Shown here piece after piece: positions 54,570 through 63,550 of a stretch of 64,000 nucleotides of DNA (position 1 is the first letter of the stretch; every line of letters starts with the position of its first letter). The notes below the pieces were generated by a model. That model ran no database searches, was not told where the DNA came from, and saw only the letters and a list, made by a program, of their open reading frames with translations. Position numbers and translations under genes: made by a program. The stretch comes from Burkholderiales bacterium (lineage in GTDB: Bacteria > Pseudomonadota > Gammaproteobacteria > Burkholderiales > Burkholderiaceae_C). Where the stretch lies: the NCBI GenBank assembly GCA_016223165.1, contig JACRPO010000005.1, forward strand, positions 558,001-622,000, given 5' to 3'.

Positions 54570-55247
54570 TCAACGCACGGGCACCTCGAGGCGCTGCGCC
54601 AGCGCGTCCCTGCCGGCCCGCCGTGCGAAGTCGGCCGCGCTCAGCCCGCGCTCGTTGCGCCGTCGAGCGTCGGCGCCGCGGGCCAGCAGCAGATCGGCGG
54701 CGTCCATCGCACCGTAGCCGGCGGCCATCATCAGCGCCGTGGTGCCGTTGGCCGAGGTCGCCTCGAGTTGCGCGCCGCGCTCCAGCAGCAGGCTCACCAG
54801 CTTGGGGTCGGGTCCGCTCGCGGCATAGTGCAGCGGCGTCCAGCCGCTGCGGTTGATCGCCGCGCCGCGGTCGAGCAGCCGCCCGACCCAGTCCGCATGC
54901 CCGCGCAACGCGGCCATCATGAGCGCCGTCTCGCCGAGCGAATTGGCCTTGTCGACCTGGATCCGCCTGGCCGAGAGCAGCAGTTCCGCCACCTCGAACG
55001 AGCCGTCCCGCACGGCGACGAGCAGGCCCGGATTGCCGCGCTCGTCGGTGGTGTTGGGATCGAGGCCGCCTTCCAGCAGCGGGCGCAGCAGCTGCACGTT
55101 GTCCAGCTCGATGGACTTGAAGAAGTCCTCGCGCTCGCCGCCGCGCACGGCCCGAGCACTCAGCAGGAGCGCGGGACTCATGGCCATGCGCAGCGACGCG
55201 AGCAGCCAGTGCCTGCGGCGCGTCGGACCGCTGCGATGAACGCTCAT
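54570..55247 (-). CDS. Ankyrin-repeat protein, probably exported
   Basis: 225 residues. The first ~37 residues (TRRRHWLLASLRMAMSPALL, then LSARAVRG) look like a signal sequence with an arginine-rich head. Four to five ankyrin repeats follow from about 40 to 215: RGNPGLLVAVRDGSFEVAEL, GETALMMAALRGHADWVGRL, GWTPLHYAASGPDPKLVSLL, GTTALMMAAGYGAMDAADLL. Protein-protein binding in the periplasm is likely. It overlaps the tatD stop by ATGA, a pairing seen in related genomes but with no known joint role. Confidence 0.88.
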   Translation of the reverse strand: MSVHRSGPTRRRHWLLASLRMAMSPALLLSARAVRGGEREDFFKSIELDNVQLLRPLLEGGLDPNTTDERGNPGLLVAVRDGSFEVAELLLSARRIQVDKANSLGETALMMAALRGHADWVGRLLDRGAAINRSGWTPLHYAASGPDPKLVSLLLERGAQLEATSANGTTALMMAAGYGAMDAADLLLARGADARRRNERGLSAADFARRAGRDALAQRLEVPVR

Positions 55248-56062
55248 GCGCTGGTGCTCCCGCTCCCTTCAAGCGGCAACGCCGGCACCGAGAAGAGGCG
55301 CTCGAAGTTGCGCCGGGTCGCCGTGGCCACCTCCTCCACCGTGAGCCCCTTGGCCGCGGCGAGCGCTTCGGCCACGTGCGGCACCCAGGCGGGCGTGTTG
55401 AGCTTGCCGCGGTGCGGCACCGGGGCGAGGTAGGGGCTGTCGGTCTCGATCAGGCAGCGCTCCAGCGGCACCTCGCGCGCCACGTCGCGCAGCGCCTGCG
55501 CGTTGCGAAAGCTCAGGATGCCCGAGAACGAGATGTGAAAGCCCATCGCCAGCGCCGCCAGCGCGACCTCGCGCGTCTCGGTGAAACAGTGGAAGACGCC
55601 CCGCAGCGAGCCGCCCGCGCCGCCGTACCCGCGCAGCAGGGCCACGGTGTCTTCGCTGGCGCTGCGCGTGTGCACGACGAGCGGCAAGCCGGTGATGCGC
55701 GCGGCCTCGATGTGCACGACGAAGCGGTCGCGCTGCCACTGCATCTCGGCGATGCTGCGGCCGTTCAGGCGGTAGTAGTCGAGACCCGTCTCGCCGATGC
55801 CGACGACACGCGGGCGGCGTGCCAGCGCGACGAGTTCGTCGACGCTCGGCTCGCGCACGCCCTCGTTGTCCGGGTGCACGCCCACGGTGGCGAAGAGCCG
55901 CTCGTCGCGTTGCGCCAGCGCCAGCACCGTCTCGCTCTCTTCGAGCGTCGTGCAGATGCACAGGGCGCGCTCGACGCGCGCCGCCGCCATCGCGCTCAGG
56001 ATCTCGTCCACGCGCGGCAGCAGCTCCGGAAAGCTCAGGTGGCAGTGCGAATCGACGAACAT
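55244..56062 (-). CDS. tatD: TatD-family metal-dependent hydrolase
   Basis: 272 residues of the TatD/YcfH DNase branch of the amidohydrolase superfamily. Metal ligands: H6 and H8 in MFVDSHCHLSF, the glutamate in GIGETGLDYYR, VVHTRSASEDT, GVFHCFTE and D in LIETDSPYLAPVP. Known members act as 3'-5' exonucleases or D-aminoacyl-tRNA deacylase-like enzymes. It sits downstream of PilZ, holB, tmk and mltG, the common place for ycfH-type genes, so ycfH is an equally fair name. Confidence 0.93.
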   Translation of the reverse strand: MFVDSHCHLSFPELLPRVDEILSAMAAARVERALCICTTLEESETVLALAQRDERLFATVGVHPDNEGVREPSVDELVALARRPRVVGIGETGLDYYRLNGRSIAEMQWQRDRFVVHIEAARITGLPLVVHTRSASEDTVALLRGYGGAGGSLRGVFHCFTETREVALAALAMGFHISFSGILSFRNAQALRDVAREVPLERCLIETDSPYLAPVPHRGKLNTPAWVPHVAEALAAAKGLTVEEVATATRRNFERLFSVPALPLEGSGSTSA

Positions 56063-56126
56063 CTATGCGGGACTGCGCGTACCGCGCAGGCAAGGCAGCA
56101 CGCGCCCGGTGAACCCCGGCCGGCCC

Positions 56127-56525
56127 TCAGATGGTCTGCGTCGGCTTGGCCGATTGCAGGGTCGTGCCGAGGATGTCCTCGATCTTCTGCTTCAGCTGCC
56201 GCGTCTTCTCGTCGTTCGGGAAACGCACGCCCACGCCTTGCGTGCGCCCGCCCGAGGCGTTGGCCGGCGTGATCCAGGCCACCTTGCCTGCCACCGGAAA
56301 ACGCTGCGGGTCGTCGGGCAGCGAGAGCAGCAGATAGATGTCCTCGCCGAGGCGGTAGTCGCGCGTCGTGGGCACGAACAGCCCGCCGTCGGACAGCAAA
56401 GGGATGTAGGCCGCGTACAAGGCGCCCTTCTCGCGAAAGACCAGCTGGATCACGCTGGGTCGGGCCGCGGCGCTGGGCACCGCGGGCGCCAGGCCGGCCG
56501 AACGGGAGGTCAAGCGGTCGTTCAT
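56127..56525 (-). CDS. PilZ-domain protein
   Basis: 132 residues; PilZ-fold protein of the type next to holB that supports type IV pilus function. Core: RPSVIQLVFREKGALYAAYI, GGLFVPTTRDYRLGEDIYLL, VAGKVAWITPANASGG and TQGVGVRFPND. The RxxxR and D/NxSxxG c-di-GMP motifs are absent, as in PilZ of Pseudomonas, so direct c-di-GMP binding is doubtful. Start at 56525 (MNDRLTS) fits the family; an upstream ATG at 56555 adds ten residues. Confidence 0.9.
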   Translation of the reverse strand: MNDRLTSRSAGLAPAVPSAAARPSVIQLVFREKGALYAAYIPLLSDGGLFVPTTRDYRLGEDIYLLLSLPDDPQRFPVAGKVAWITPANASGGRTQGVGVRFPNDEKTRQLKQKIEDILGTTLQSAKPTQTI

Positions 56526-56682
56526 GGATTCGAGTGTATCGAAGGGGGTTGGCATGCAGGCGCCAATTCAGGCCCGGGCGGCCACGTGAATCGACGCCGG
56601 CCGGCTTCAGGTGGACCGCCGGCGGCACTCAGGCTGCTCTCGGGCTGCTCCCGGGCGCACCTCAGTCGGCTCTCGAACGCGC

Positions 56683-57717
56683 TCAGCCCGACGGTCGACT
56701 CGACAGGGCCCGCCGTGCCCCGCTGACCAGGGTGTCGATGGCGAGCCCCTCGTGCCACGGGTGTTCGGCCGCCTCGGCCAGGCGCTGCAACTCGCGTTGC
56801 CACCGGCACAGCGCCGGCAGCACCAAGCCGGCCGGCAGGCTGCCCGGGCCGAAGTAGCGCCCAGGGCCGCCAACGGCCACTGCCATCGCGTCGTGGCACA
56901 CCTTGAGCAGCAGCTCCAGGGCCTGCGGCACGCTGGTGCCCGCCAGCACGCCCGCGCGGCCGGCGCAGAGCTGTTTGGGCAAGGCCGCCCAGCGCTCGGA
57001 ATCGATGCCGCGCTGCTGCCACGCCAGCACCTCCAGCGGCCGGCCGTCGCAGGCGGCCAGCAGCACCTCGGCCTGCGCCACGCCATGGCCGGCGAGCCAG
57101 GCCACGGCCGTGGCTGCGTCCGGGGCCGCCATGGCGAGTTGCTGGCAGCGGCTGCGCACGGTGGGCATGACGTGCATCGGATCGCTGCAGGTGAGCACCA
57201 GGCGCGTGCCGGCAGGCGGCTCCTCCACGGTCTTCAGCAGCGCGCTGGCGGCGTGGTGATTCAGTGCTTCGGCCGGGTGCAGGACGACGATCTTGCCGCG
57301 CCCGCGCGAGCCGGTCTTCGTCACCCAATCGAGCAGTCCGCGCACGTCGTCGATGCGGATCTGCCGGCTCGCCTTGCGCTTGCCCTCCTCGCCCTCGGGC
57401 TTGTCGTCGGCGATGAGCCAGCCGGTCTCGCGCCGGTCCGTCTCGGGCAGCAGCACGAAGAGATCCGGGTGACCCTGGGCACGCACGAGCCGGCAGCTGC
57501 CGCAACCGCCGCAGGCCAGGCCGCCGGCGCGCGGCGCCTCGCACAAGCGCGACTGCGCCAGCGACAACGCCAGAGCCAGCGCGCCGGCGCCCGGCGCCGC
57601 GCACAGCAGCAAGGCATGGCTGCGCTCGGTGGCGAGGGCTCGCCGCAGCGGCGCCTCGATCCAAGGCAGCGGCAACGTGCCTTCGACATCGACGATGTGG
57701 CTTGCCACGCCGCTCAC
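56683..57717 (-). CDS. holB: DNA polymerase III subunit delta prime
   Basis: 344-residue clamp-loader subunit. Zinc-binding [57 protein letters not shown]-like [17 protein letters not shown] and TVRSRCQQL. No functional Walker A, as expected for delta prime ([11 protein letters not shown]). The start is GTG at 57717, overlapping the tmk stop by GTGA, so it is coupled to tmk. Confidence 0.93.
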   Translation of the reverse strand: MSGVASHIVDVEGTLPLPWIEAPLRRALATERSHALLLCAAPGAGALALALSLAQSRLCEAPRAGGLACGGCGSCRLVRAQGHPDLFVLLPETDRRETGWLIADDKPEGEEGKRKASRQIRIDDVRGLLDWVTKTGSRGRGKIVVLHPAEALNHHAASALLKTVEEPPAGTRLVLTCSDPMHVMPTVRSRCQQLAMAAPDAATAVAWLAGHGVAQAEVLLAACDGRPLEVLAWQQRGIDSERWAALPKQLCAGRAGVLAGTSVPQALELLLKVCHDAMAVAVGGPGRYFGPGSLPAGLVLPALCRWQRELQRLAEAAEHPWHEGLAIDTLVSGARRALSSRPSG

Positions 57718-58328
57718 CACCAGCCACGCGCCTCGGCGGCAGCCACCACCTGCTGCCACACCGCGGCGGGGGGGCCCTCGGCATCGATGCGCACGAAGCG
57801 CGCCGCATGTTCGCGTTGCCGCGCCGCATAGCCGGCGCGCACGCGGGCGAAGAAGGCTTCGTCCTGCTGCTCGAAGCGGTCTGGTGCGCGGGCCGCCGTC
57901 CGGCGCTGCGCGGCCACCTGCGCCGGCAGGTCGAACCAGAGGGTGAGGTCGGGCTGCCGCCCCTCCTGGACCCATTGCTCGAGATGGCCGATCAGCGCCG
58001 GCGCCAGCCCGCGGCCGGCGCCTTGGTAGGCGAAGCTGGCATCGGTGAAGCGGTCGCACAGCACCGTCGCGCCGCGTGCCAGCGCCGGCACGATCTGTCC
58101 GGCAAGGTGGTCGCGCCGCGCCGCGAAGACCAGCAGTAGCTCGGTCAGCGTGTCCATCGGCTCGGCCAGCACCATCTCGCGCAGCCGCTCGGCGAGCGGC
58201 GTGCCGCCGGGCTCGCGCGTCACGATCACCTCGTGCCCGCGCGCGCGCATCCAGTGTGCAAGGGCCTCGATGTGCGAGCTCTTGCCGGCGCCGTCGATGC
58301 CTTCGAAGGTGACGAAGCGGCCCGTCAT
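57714..58328 (-). CDS. tmk: Thymidylate kinase
   Basis: 204 residues; phosphorylates dTMP to dTDP. P-loop [11 protein letters not shown], the DR(Y/F) motif in [19 protein letters not shown], and the [14 protein letters not shown] segment. The lid region is short ([19 protein letters not shown]). The ATG at 58328 gives the family N-terminus [10 protein letters not shown]. mltG is 83 nt upstream, holB overlaps downstream: the standard mltG-tmk-holB order. Confidence 0.97.
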   Translation of the reverse strand: MTGRFVTFEGIDGAGKSSHIEALAHWMRARGHEVIVTREPGGTPLAERLREMVLAEPMDTLTELLLVFAARRDHLAGQIVPALARGATVLCDRFTDASFAYQGAGRGLAPALIGHLEQWVQEGRQPDLTLWFDLPAQVAAQRRTAARAPDRFEQQDEAFFARVRAGYAARQREHAARFVRIDAEGPPAAVWQQVVAAAEARGWW

Positions 58329-58410
58329 GCGAGTGCTTCTCGCGGTTCTCGTGCTTCTCGTGCTTTCGCGACGAAGCGCCCCGGCGCGAGCGTCGCCCAC
58401 CGCGCGCCGC

Positions 58411-59439
58411 TCACCGGCCGCCCTTCTGGAAGCGCTCGACGGCGCGGCTGTGCTCGGCGAGCGTTTCGCTGAAGACGCTGCTGCCGTCGCCGCGCGCGAC
58501 GAAGTAGAGCGCGCCCGTCGCCTGCGGCCGCACCGCGGCGCGCAGCGAGGCCAGGCCCGGCAGGGCGATCGGTGTCGGCGGCAGGCCGGCGCGCGTGTAG
58601 GTGTTGTAGGGCGTGTCGGCGAGCAGGTCGCGCTTGCGCAGGTTGCCGTCGAAGGCCTGGCCCAGGCCGTAGATCACCGCCGGGTCGGTCTGCAGCAGCA
58701 TGCCTTGGCGCAGCCGATTGGCGAAGACGCCGGCCACGATCGGCCGGTCGGACTCGATGCCCGTCTCCTTCTCGACGATGGAGGCGAGCACGAGCGCCTC
58801 GTCGGCGCTCTTCAACGGCGAGTCGGCGGCGCGCTCGGCCCAGGCCGCGGCGAGCCGCTCGTGCATCGCCGCGTACGCGCGCTTGAGCACCACGAGGTCG
58901 GCAACGTCGCGACCGTAGGCGTAGGTGTCGGGGAAGAAGCGCCCTTCCGGGTGCTGGCCCGGCGCGCCGATGGCCGCCATCAGCTGGGCATCGCTCATGT
59001 CGCGTGTCTCGGGCCGCAGGCGAGGCGCGCGCGCGAGCTCGGCGCGCAACTGCCGGAAGGTCCAGCCTTCGATGAAGCGAACGCGTTCGAGCGCGACCTC
59101 GCCGTTGACCATCATCGTCAACAGGCGGCGCGGCGTCGTGGCCTGCGTGAGCTCATAGGTGCCGGCGCGGATGCTGCGTGCCTGGCCCGACCAGCGGAAC
59201 CACTCGTAGAGCAGTCGCGGGTGCGTCTGCAGCCCCGCATCCACCCACGATTGCGCCACCGCGCGCGCCGTCGCACCCGCCTGGACGTTGACCTCCGCGC
59301 GAGGCGCCGAGAGTGGCAAGGGTTCGTCGATCCAGCGGTTGGCCCACCATGACGCAGCGGCTGCGCAAAGCAGCATGAAGGCGACCGCGGCCCACACCAG
59401 GCCCAGCCACCGGCGAGACCCCTTGGACCTTGCTGACAT
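58411..59439 (-). CDS. mltG: Endolytic transglycosylase MltG
   Basis: 342-residue single-pass inner-membrane enzyme that cuts nascent peptidoglycan and sets glycan length. Membrane segment at about 12-33 ([20 protein letters not shown]), a LysM-like region, then the YceG domain with catalytic glutamate in [41 protein letters not shown] and [19 protein letters not shown]. Divergent from ygfZ, 23 nt between starts. Confidence 0.95.
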   Translation of the reverse strand: MSARSKGSRRWLGLVWAAVAFMLLCAAAASWWANRWIDEPLPLSAPRAEVNVQAGATARAVAQSWVDAGLQTHPRLLYEWFRWSGQARSIRAGTYELTQATTPRRLLTMMVNGEVALERVRFIEGWTFRQLRAELARAPRLRPETRDMSDAQLMAAIGAPGQHPEGRFFPDTYAYGRDVADLVVLKRAYAAMHERLAAAWAERAADSPLKSADEALVLASIVEKETGIESDRPIVAGVFANRLRQGMLLQTDPAVIYGLGQAFDGNLRKRDLLADTPYNTYTRAGLPPTPIALPGLASLRAAVRPQATGALYFVARGDGSSVFSETLAEHSRAVERFQKGGR

Positions 59440-59443
59440 GGTC

Positions 59444-59462
59444 GGAAATGATAATCGTCGCC
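59444..59462. promoter_or_regulatory. Fur-box-like sequence before ygfZ
   Basis: By eye this 19-mer (core AAATGATAATCG) matches 13 of 19 bases of the Fur consensus, including the central AATGATAATC. It occupies the whole gap between the divergent mltG and ygfZ starts. The match is single-site and could be chance. Confidence 0.35.
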
Positions 59463-60449
59463 ATGCAGCCCTCCACCTCCAGCGCCGCGGCCAACGCCTC
59501 GGGCGCCGATGCACCGGTGCCGCAAGGCGCCCTTCGCCTCGACGATTGGGGCGTCATCCGCGCGCGCGGTGAAGACGCCGCGACGTTCCTGCAGGGCCAG
59601 TTGACGAACGACGTGCTGGGCCTCGGCGCGGGCGAGGCACGCCTGGCCGGCTATTGCTCGGCCAAGGGGCGGCTGCTGGCGACCTTCGTGGTCTGGCGTG
59701 ACGCGGCGGGCGATTTCCTGCTCGCTTGCAGCGCCGACCTGCTCGCGCCGACGCTGAAGCGGCTCTCGATGTTCGTGCTGCGCGCCAAGTGCAAGCTCAG
59801 CGACGCGAGCACGGAGGTGCCGTTGTGGGGCCTGGCCGGCGAGGCAGGCCTCGCCGCGCTGGGCCAGGCAGCGCCGCCGCGGGCCTGGGCCGTCGTTTCG
59901 CTGACCGCAGCTGGCCAGGCCGCGCAGGCCGTTCGTTTGCCCGATGCCCCGGTCGGTGGCATCGCGGTGCCGCGCGTGTTGTTCGCGGGCCTTGCCCTGC
60001 CCTCGCCGGCGCCGGCGCTCGAGGCCTGCGCCTGGCAGTGGCTCGAGGCCAAGAGCGGCACGGCGCGCATCGTCGCGGCCACGGTCGAGCAGTTCGTGCC
60101 GCAGATGGTGAACCTCGAGCTCGTCGGCGGCGTCAACTTCCAGAAGGGCTGCTACCCGGGGCAGGAGGTGGTGGCACGCAGCCAGTATCGCGGCACGCTC
60201 AAGCGCCGCGCCTTCGTGGTGAGCGGCAGCGAGGGGCTGCGGCCGGGCCAGGAGGTCTTCCATGAGGCCGACCCCGGGCAACCGGCGGGCATGGTGGTGC
60301 TGGCCGGCGCGCACGCGGGCGCCTTTGCGGGTCTCGTCGAGCTCAAGCTTGCCGCCGCCGAGGGTGGGACGTTGCATCTGGGTCGCGCCGACGGGACGCC
60401 CCTGGCCCTCGGCACCCTGCCCTATTCGATGCCGATGCAGGAGGCGTGA
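59463..60449 (+). CDS. ygfZ: YgfZ/GcvT-like folate-binding protein
   Basis: 328 residues; folate-dependent helper for maintenance of certain Fe-S enzymes. Landmarks: ARGEDAATFLQGQLTNDV, GYCSAKGRLLATFVVW, and the signature K-G-C-Y-x-G-Q-E in FQKGCYPGQEVVARSQYRG, whose cysteine is needed for function. In-frame ATGs at 59430 and 59448 are alternatives; 59463 suits the family length. DUF4936 gene follows, the usual Burkholderiales neighbour. Confidence 0.94.
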   Translation: MQPSTSSAAANASGADAPVPQGALRLDDWGVIRARGEDAATFLQGQLTNDVLGLGAGEARLAGYCSAKGRLLATFVVWRDAAGDFLLACSADLLAPTLKRLSMFVLRAKCKLSDASTEVPLWGLAGEAGLAALGQAAPPRAWAVVSLTAAGQAAQAVRLPDAPVGGIAVPRVLFAGLALPSPAPALEACAWQWLEAKSGTARIVAATVEQFVPQMVNLELVGGVNFQKGCYPGQEVVARSQYRGTLKRRAFVVSGSEGLRPGQEVFHEADPGQPAGMVVLAGAHAGAFAGLVELKLAAAEGGTLHLGRADGTPLALGTLPYSMPMQEA

Positions 60450-60519
60450 GTGGCGTGAGCGCCATGGGCGCCACGTACGCTCTGCGCGCCGTCGTGGCGT
60501 ACTAGGCGACGCACCAGCA

Positions 60520-60891
60520 GTGAGCGATGCACCGGCGGCGAGAGACGCACACGCGGTGCGCGAGCTGTTCATCTACTGGCGCACGGCGAGCGCCGATGCC
60601 GAACGCGCCGAGCGCGAGGTGCGGCGTTGGCAGGCCGAGCTGTGTCGCGAGTTCGCGGGCCTGCATCCCGCGCTGTACCGTCGTGCGGAAGAGACAGGCT
60701 CGCCGGCATCGGCATCGACCACGCTCATGGAAACCTATGCCGGCGCGCCGCTGAACGCCGCGCTCGAGCAGCGCATCACGAGCGAAGGAGACGCGCTCCT
60801 GCGCCGCTGGCTCCTCGGGCCCCGCCAGGTGGAGGTCTTCGTGCGCTGCTCGCCCGTTGCTCCGGACGACAGGTCGGCAGCCGACCGATGA
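60520..60891 (+). CDS. DUF4936 family protein
   Basis: 123 residues from a GTG at 60520. Core features are ELFIYWRTASADAERAEREV, LHPALYRRAEETG, TLMETYAGAP and VEVFVRCSPV. The family is small, cytosolic and of unknown function, and is found almost always after ygfZ in Burkholderiales, as here (70-nt gap). Non-ATG start with no clear SD makes the N-terminus uncertain. Confidence 0.75.
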   Translation: MSDAPAARDAHAVRELFIYWRTASADAERAEREVRRWQAELCREFAGLHPALYRRAEETGSPASASTTLMETYAGAPLNAALEQRITSEGDALLRRWLLGPRQVEVFVRCSPVAPDDRSAADR

Positions 60892-60928
60892 CGGCTGTCG
60901 GCCCGCGCGCGGCCGCAGCGGCCCGCAG

Positions 60929-61813
60929 CTACAGGCCCAGCACCATCTCCTGGTGCCCGCGCCCGGCCTCCTCGAAAGCCGGCCCGCGCGGCACGTAGCC
61001 CAGGCGCTCGTAGAAGCGCAGCGCGCTCGTCTGGGCCGCGAGGGCCACCTCGCGGTCGCCGCGTGCGCGTGCTTCGGCGACCAGCGTGCGCATGAGGGTG
61101 GCGCCGACGCCCGAGCCGCGCAGCGCCGCGTGCACCGCGACGCGGCCGATGCGGGCGCATCCCGGCGCCTCCTGCCGCAACCTGCCGGTGCCCACGGGCA
61201 GGCCGAAGCGGTTGTAGGCCACGACGTGCAGCGCGTCGGCATCCGACGCGTCACCGCCCATCGCCATCGGCACGCCCTGCTCGGCCTCGAACACCGCCTG
61301 CCGCAGCGGCCCGGCGTCGCGGCCGAGCGCATCCCAGGTACCGGTGCGGCAATCGAGCATCGGCTGCCCGGCCTCGAAGCCCTCGAGCACCTCGCGCAGC
61401 GCCGTCGGCACGGGCCTGCTGGTCTGCGTCGCCGGGTCGGCGAAGACATAGACGAGTTCGCCTGTCACGAGCCGCGTCTCGCCGCGGAACAGCGCCAGCG
61501 CGAAGATCATCGACGACTTGCCGATGCGCGCACAGCGCACGCCCAGGTCGCACAGGTCGTCGTAGCGCGCCGAGCTCTCGTACTCGACCGTGGCCTTGCG
61601 CGCGAACATGTCGCCGGCGAGCGCCGCCATCGTCTCGTGGTAGGGCATCGCCAGTGCGCGCCAGTAGCCGGCGATGGCGGTGTCGAAGTACATCAGGTAG
61701 TGGCCGTTGAAGACGATCTTCTGCATGTCCACCTCGGCCCAGCGCACGCGCAGGCGGTCGAGGAAGCGGAAGTCGGTGCGGTTGGGCAAGGCGGTCGCGG
61801 TCATCGTCGTCAT
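60929..61813 (-). CDS. 4HBT acyl-CoA thioesterase-GNAT acetyltransferase fusion
   Basis: 294 residues in two domains. Residues about 15-145 are a YbgC-type hotdog thioesterase with the catalytic aspartate region RVRWAEVDMQKIVFNGHYLM and YESSARYDDLCDLGVR. Residues about 150-294 are a GNAT fold with RIGRVAVHAALRGSGVGATL (acetyl-CoA loop RGSGVGA) and ALRFYERLGYVPRG. The fusion suggests linked hydrolysis and transfer of acyl-CoA groups, or simply a regulatory pairing; the substrate is unknown. Divergent from the alcohol dehydrogenase, 68 nt between starts. Confidence 0.88.
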   Translation of the reverse strand: MTTMTATALPNRTDFRFLDRLRVRWAEVDMQKIVFNGHYLMYFDTAIAGYWRALAMPYHETMAALAGDMFARKATVEYESSARYDDLCDLGVRCARIGKSSMIFALALFRGETRLVTGELVYVFADPATQTSRPVPTALREVLEGFEAGQPMLDCRTGTWDALGRDAGPLRQAVFEAEQGVPMAMGGDASDADALHVVAYNRFGLPVGTGRLRQEAPGCARIGRVAVHAALRGSGVGATLMRTLVAEARARGDREVALAAQTSALRFYERLGYVPRGPAFEEAGRGHQEMVLGL

Positions 61814-61881
61814 TGCTCGGTCGGTTGGTCCGTCGGGTCACGTGCGTCGAATCCAAGGCGGGGCGGAGCATACTGTTGCCC

Positions 61882-63030
61882 ATGGCCCGCATCCTCTACC
61901 TCACCCAGATCGACATCGACCCCGGCGTCGTGCGCATGCTGCCCGCCGAGTGCGAGCGCGTCGGCATGCGCCGGCCGCTCATCGTCACCGACACCGGCGT
62001 GCGCGCCGCGGGCGTGCTGGCGCAGGCCGTGCAGGCTCTCGGCGCGCTGCCGCACGCGGTGTTCGACGGCACGCCCTCCAACCCCACCGAGGCGGCCGTG
62101 CGCGCCGCCGTCGAGGTGTTGAAGCGCGAAGGATGCGACGGCCTCGTCGCGGTGGGCGGCGGCTCGAGCATCGACCTTGCCAAGGGTGCGGCCATCGCCG
62201 CCACGCACGAGGGGCCGCTCGCGACCTACGCCACCATCGAAGGCGGCAGCCCGAAGATCACCGAGCGCGTGCTGCCGCTCATCGCCGTGCCCACCACCGC
62301 CGGCACCGGCAGCGAGGTGGCGCGCGGTGCGATCGTCATCGTCGACGACGGGCGCAAGCTCGGCTTCCACAGCTGGCACCTGATGCCCAAGGCGGCGCTG
62401 CTCGACCCCGAGCTCACGCGCGGCCTGCCGCCGCTGCTGACCGCCGCCACGGGCATGGATGCCATCGCGCATTGCATGGAGACCTTCATGGCGCCGGCGG
62501 TCAATCCACCGGCCGACGGCATCGCGCTCGACGGCTTGAGCCGCGGCTGGGCGCACATCGAGCGCGCCACGCGCGACGGCGGCGACATGGTCGCGCGCTG
62601 GAACATGATGAGCGCCAGCATGCAAGGCGCGATGGCCTTCCAGAAGGGCCTGGGCTGCGTGCATTCGCTCAGCCACAGCCTGGGCGGCGTCAACCCGCGC
62701 CTGCACCACGGCACGCTGAACGCGATGTTCCTGCCGGCGGTGGTGCGCTTCAACGCGAGCGCCGATTCGATGCGCGGCGAGCGGCGCCTGCAGCGCATGG
62801 CCGAAGCGATCGGACTGCCCGGCTGCGACGCCGCCGGCACCGAACTGGCCGCCGCGCTGCGCGCGATGAACGTGCGCCTCAGCCTGCCGGCGGGGCTCGG
62901 TGCGATGGGCGTGACGCCCGACCTCTTCGATCGCGTCATCGATGGCGCGCTGGCCGACCACTGCCACAAGACCAACCCGCGGCTGGCCAGCCGCGACGAC
63001 TACCGGCGCATGCTCGAAGAGAGCCTCTGA
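61882..63030 (+). CDS. Iron-containing alcohol dehydrogenase
   Basis: 382-residue group III dehydrogenase. NAD-binding VAVGGGSSIDLAKG, PTTAGTGSEVARGA, and the metal ligands D193 and H197 (GMDAIAHCMETF), H261 (VHSLSHSLGG) and H275 (LHHGTLNA). All four are present, so it should be active with Fe2+ or another divalent metal. The substrate may be a short alcohol, aldehyde or lactaldehyde-type compound; the sequence does not decide. Last 160 nt before the GntR gene hold that gene's promoter. Confidence 0.93.
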   Translation: MARILYLTQIDIDPGVVRMLPAECERVGMRRPLIVTDTGVRAAGVLAQAVQALGALPHAVFDGTPSNPTEAAVRAAVEVLKREGCDGLVAVGGGSSIDLAKGAAIAATHEGPLATYATIEGGSPKITERVLPLIAVPTTAGTGSEVARGAIVIVDDGRKLGFHSWHLMPKAALLDPELTRGLPPLLTAATGMDAIAHCMETFMAPAVNPPADGIALDGLSRGWAHIERATRDGGDMVARWNMMSASMQGAMAFQKGLGCVHSLSHSLGGVNPRLHHGTLNAMFLPAVVRFNASADSMRGERRLQRMAEAIGLPGCDAAGTELAAALRAMNVRLSLPAGLGAMGVTPDLFDRVIDGALADHCHKTNPRLASRDDYRRMLEESL

Positions 63031-63146
63031 GCCGCGCCGGGATCACCGGCACCGAGAAGCGCCCGTCCCGCGACACGCCTGCTCGCAGCCTGTCGGCCCA
63101 TGCCGCAGTCTGTCGCGCCCGGCTTGGGGGTCGACCCGCCCGCCGT

Positions 63147-63173
63147 TATGGTGTGCTATGTCAGCAACACACC
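63147..63173 (+). promoter_or_regulatory. Possible promoter/operator of the GntR gene
   Basis: TATGGT (63147-63152) is a plausible -10, and GGTGTG (63150-63155) with CACACC (63168-63173) forms an inverted repeat with a 12-nt centre covering the likely start of transcription. YtrA-type regulators often bind such sites in front of their own operon. The call is by eye only. Confidence 0.35.
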
Positions 63174-63193
63174 CGGCTCGAGGGGCTCATGCC

Positions 63194-63550
63194 ATGCAGA
63201 CCTGGGACCCGCAACTCCCGATCTACCAGCAGCTCGCCGACCTGCTGGCCGCGCAGCTGCTCGACGGTGATCCGCCCGAGGGGCAGGCGATGCCTTCGGT
63301 GCGCACGCTCGCCGGCCGCTACCTGCTCAACCCGCTCACGGTGACGCGGGCGCTGCAGACGCTGTCGGACAACGGGCTGCTCGAGAACCGCCGCGGCCTC
63401 GGCCTCTTCGTCAACCCCGGCGCCCGCCAGCGGCTGCTGTCGGCCGAGCGGCAGCGTTTCCTCGAACTCGAGTGGCCGCGCCTGCGCGAGCGGCTGCGGC
63501 GGCTGGGCATCGGCCCCGACGCGCTGCGCTGGGAGGAGCAGACGCAATGA
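63194..63550 (+). CDS. GntR-family regulator, YtrA subfamily
   Basis: 118 residues. The winged helix-turn-helix (about 10-75) contains PIYQQLADLLAAQLLDG, AMPSVRTLAGRYLLNPLTVT and GLLENRRGLGLFV. Only about 40 residues follow, as in YtrA-type repressors that control ABC transporters. An in-frame ATG at 63158 lies inside the putative operator, so 63194 is preferred; GAGGGG is 8-13 nt before it. It overlaps the ABC ATPase gene by ATGA, so regulator and transporter form one operon. Confidence 0.9.
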   Translation: MQTWDPQLPIYQQLADLLAAQLLDGDPPEGQAMPSVRTLAGRYLLNPLTVTRALQTLSDNGLLENRRGLGLFVNPGARQRLLSAERQRFLELEWPRLRERLRRLGIGPDALRWEEQTQ

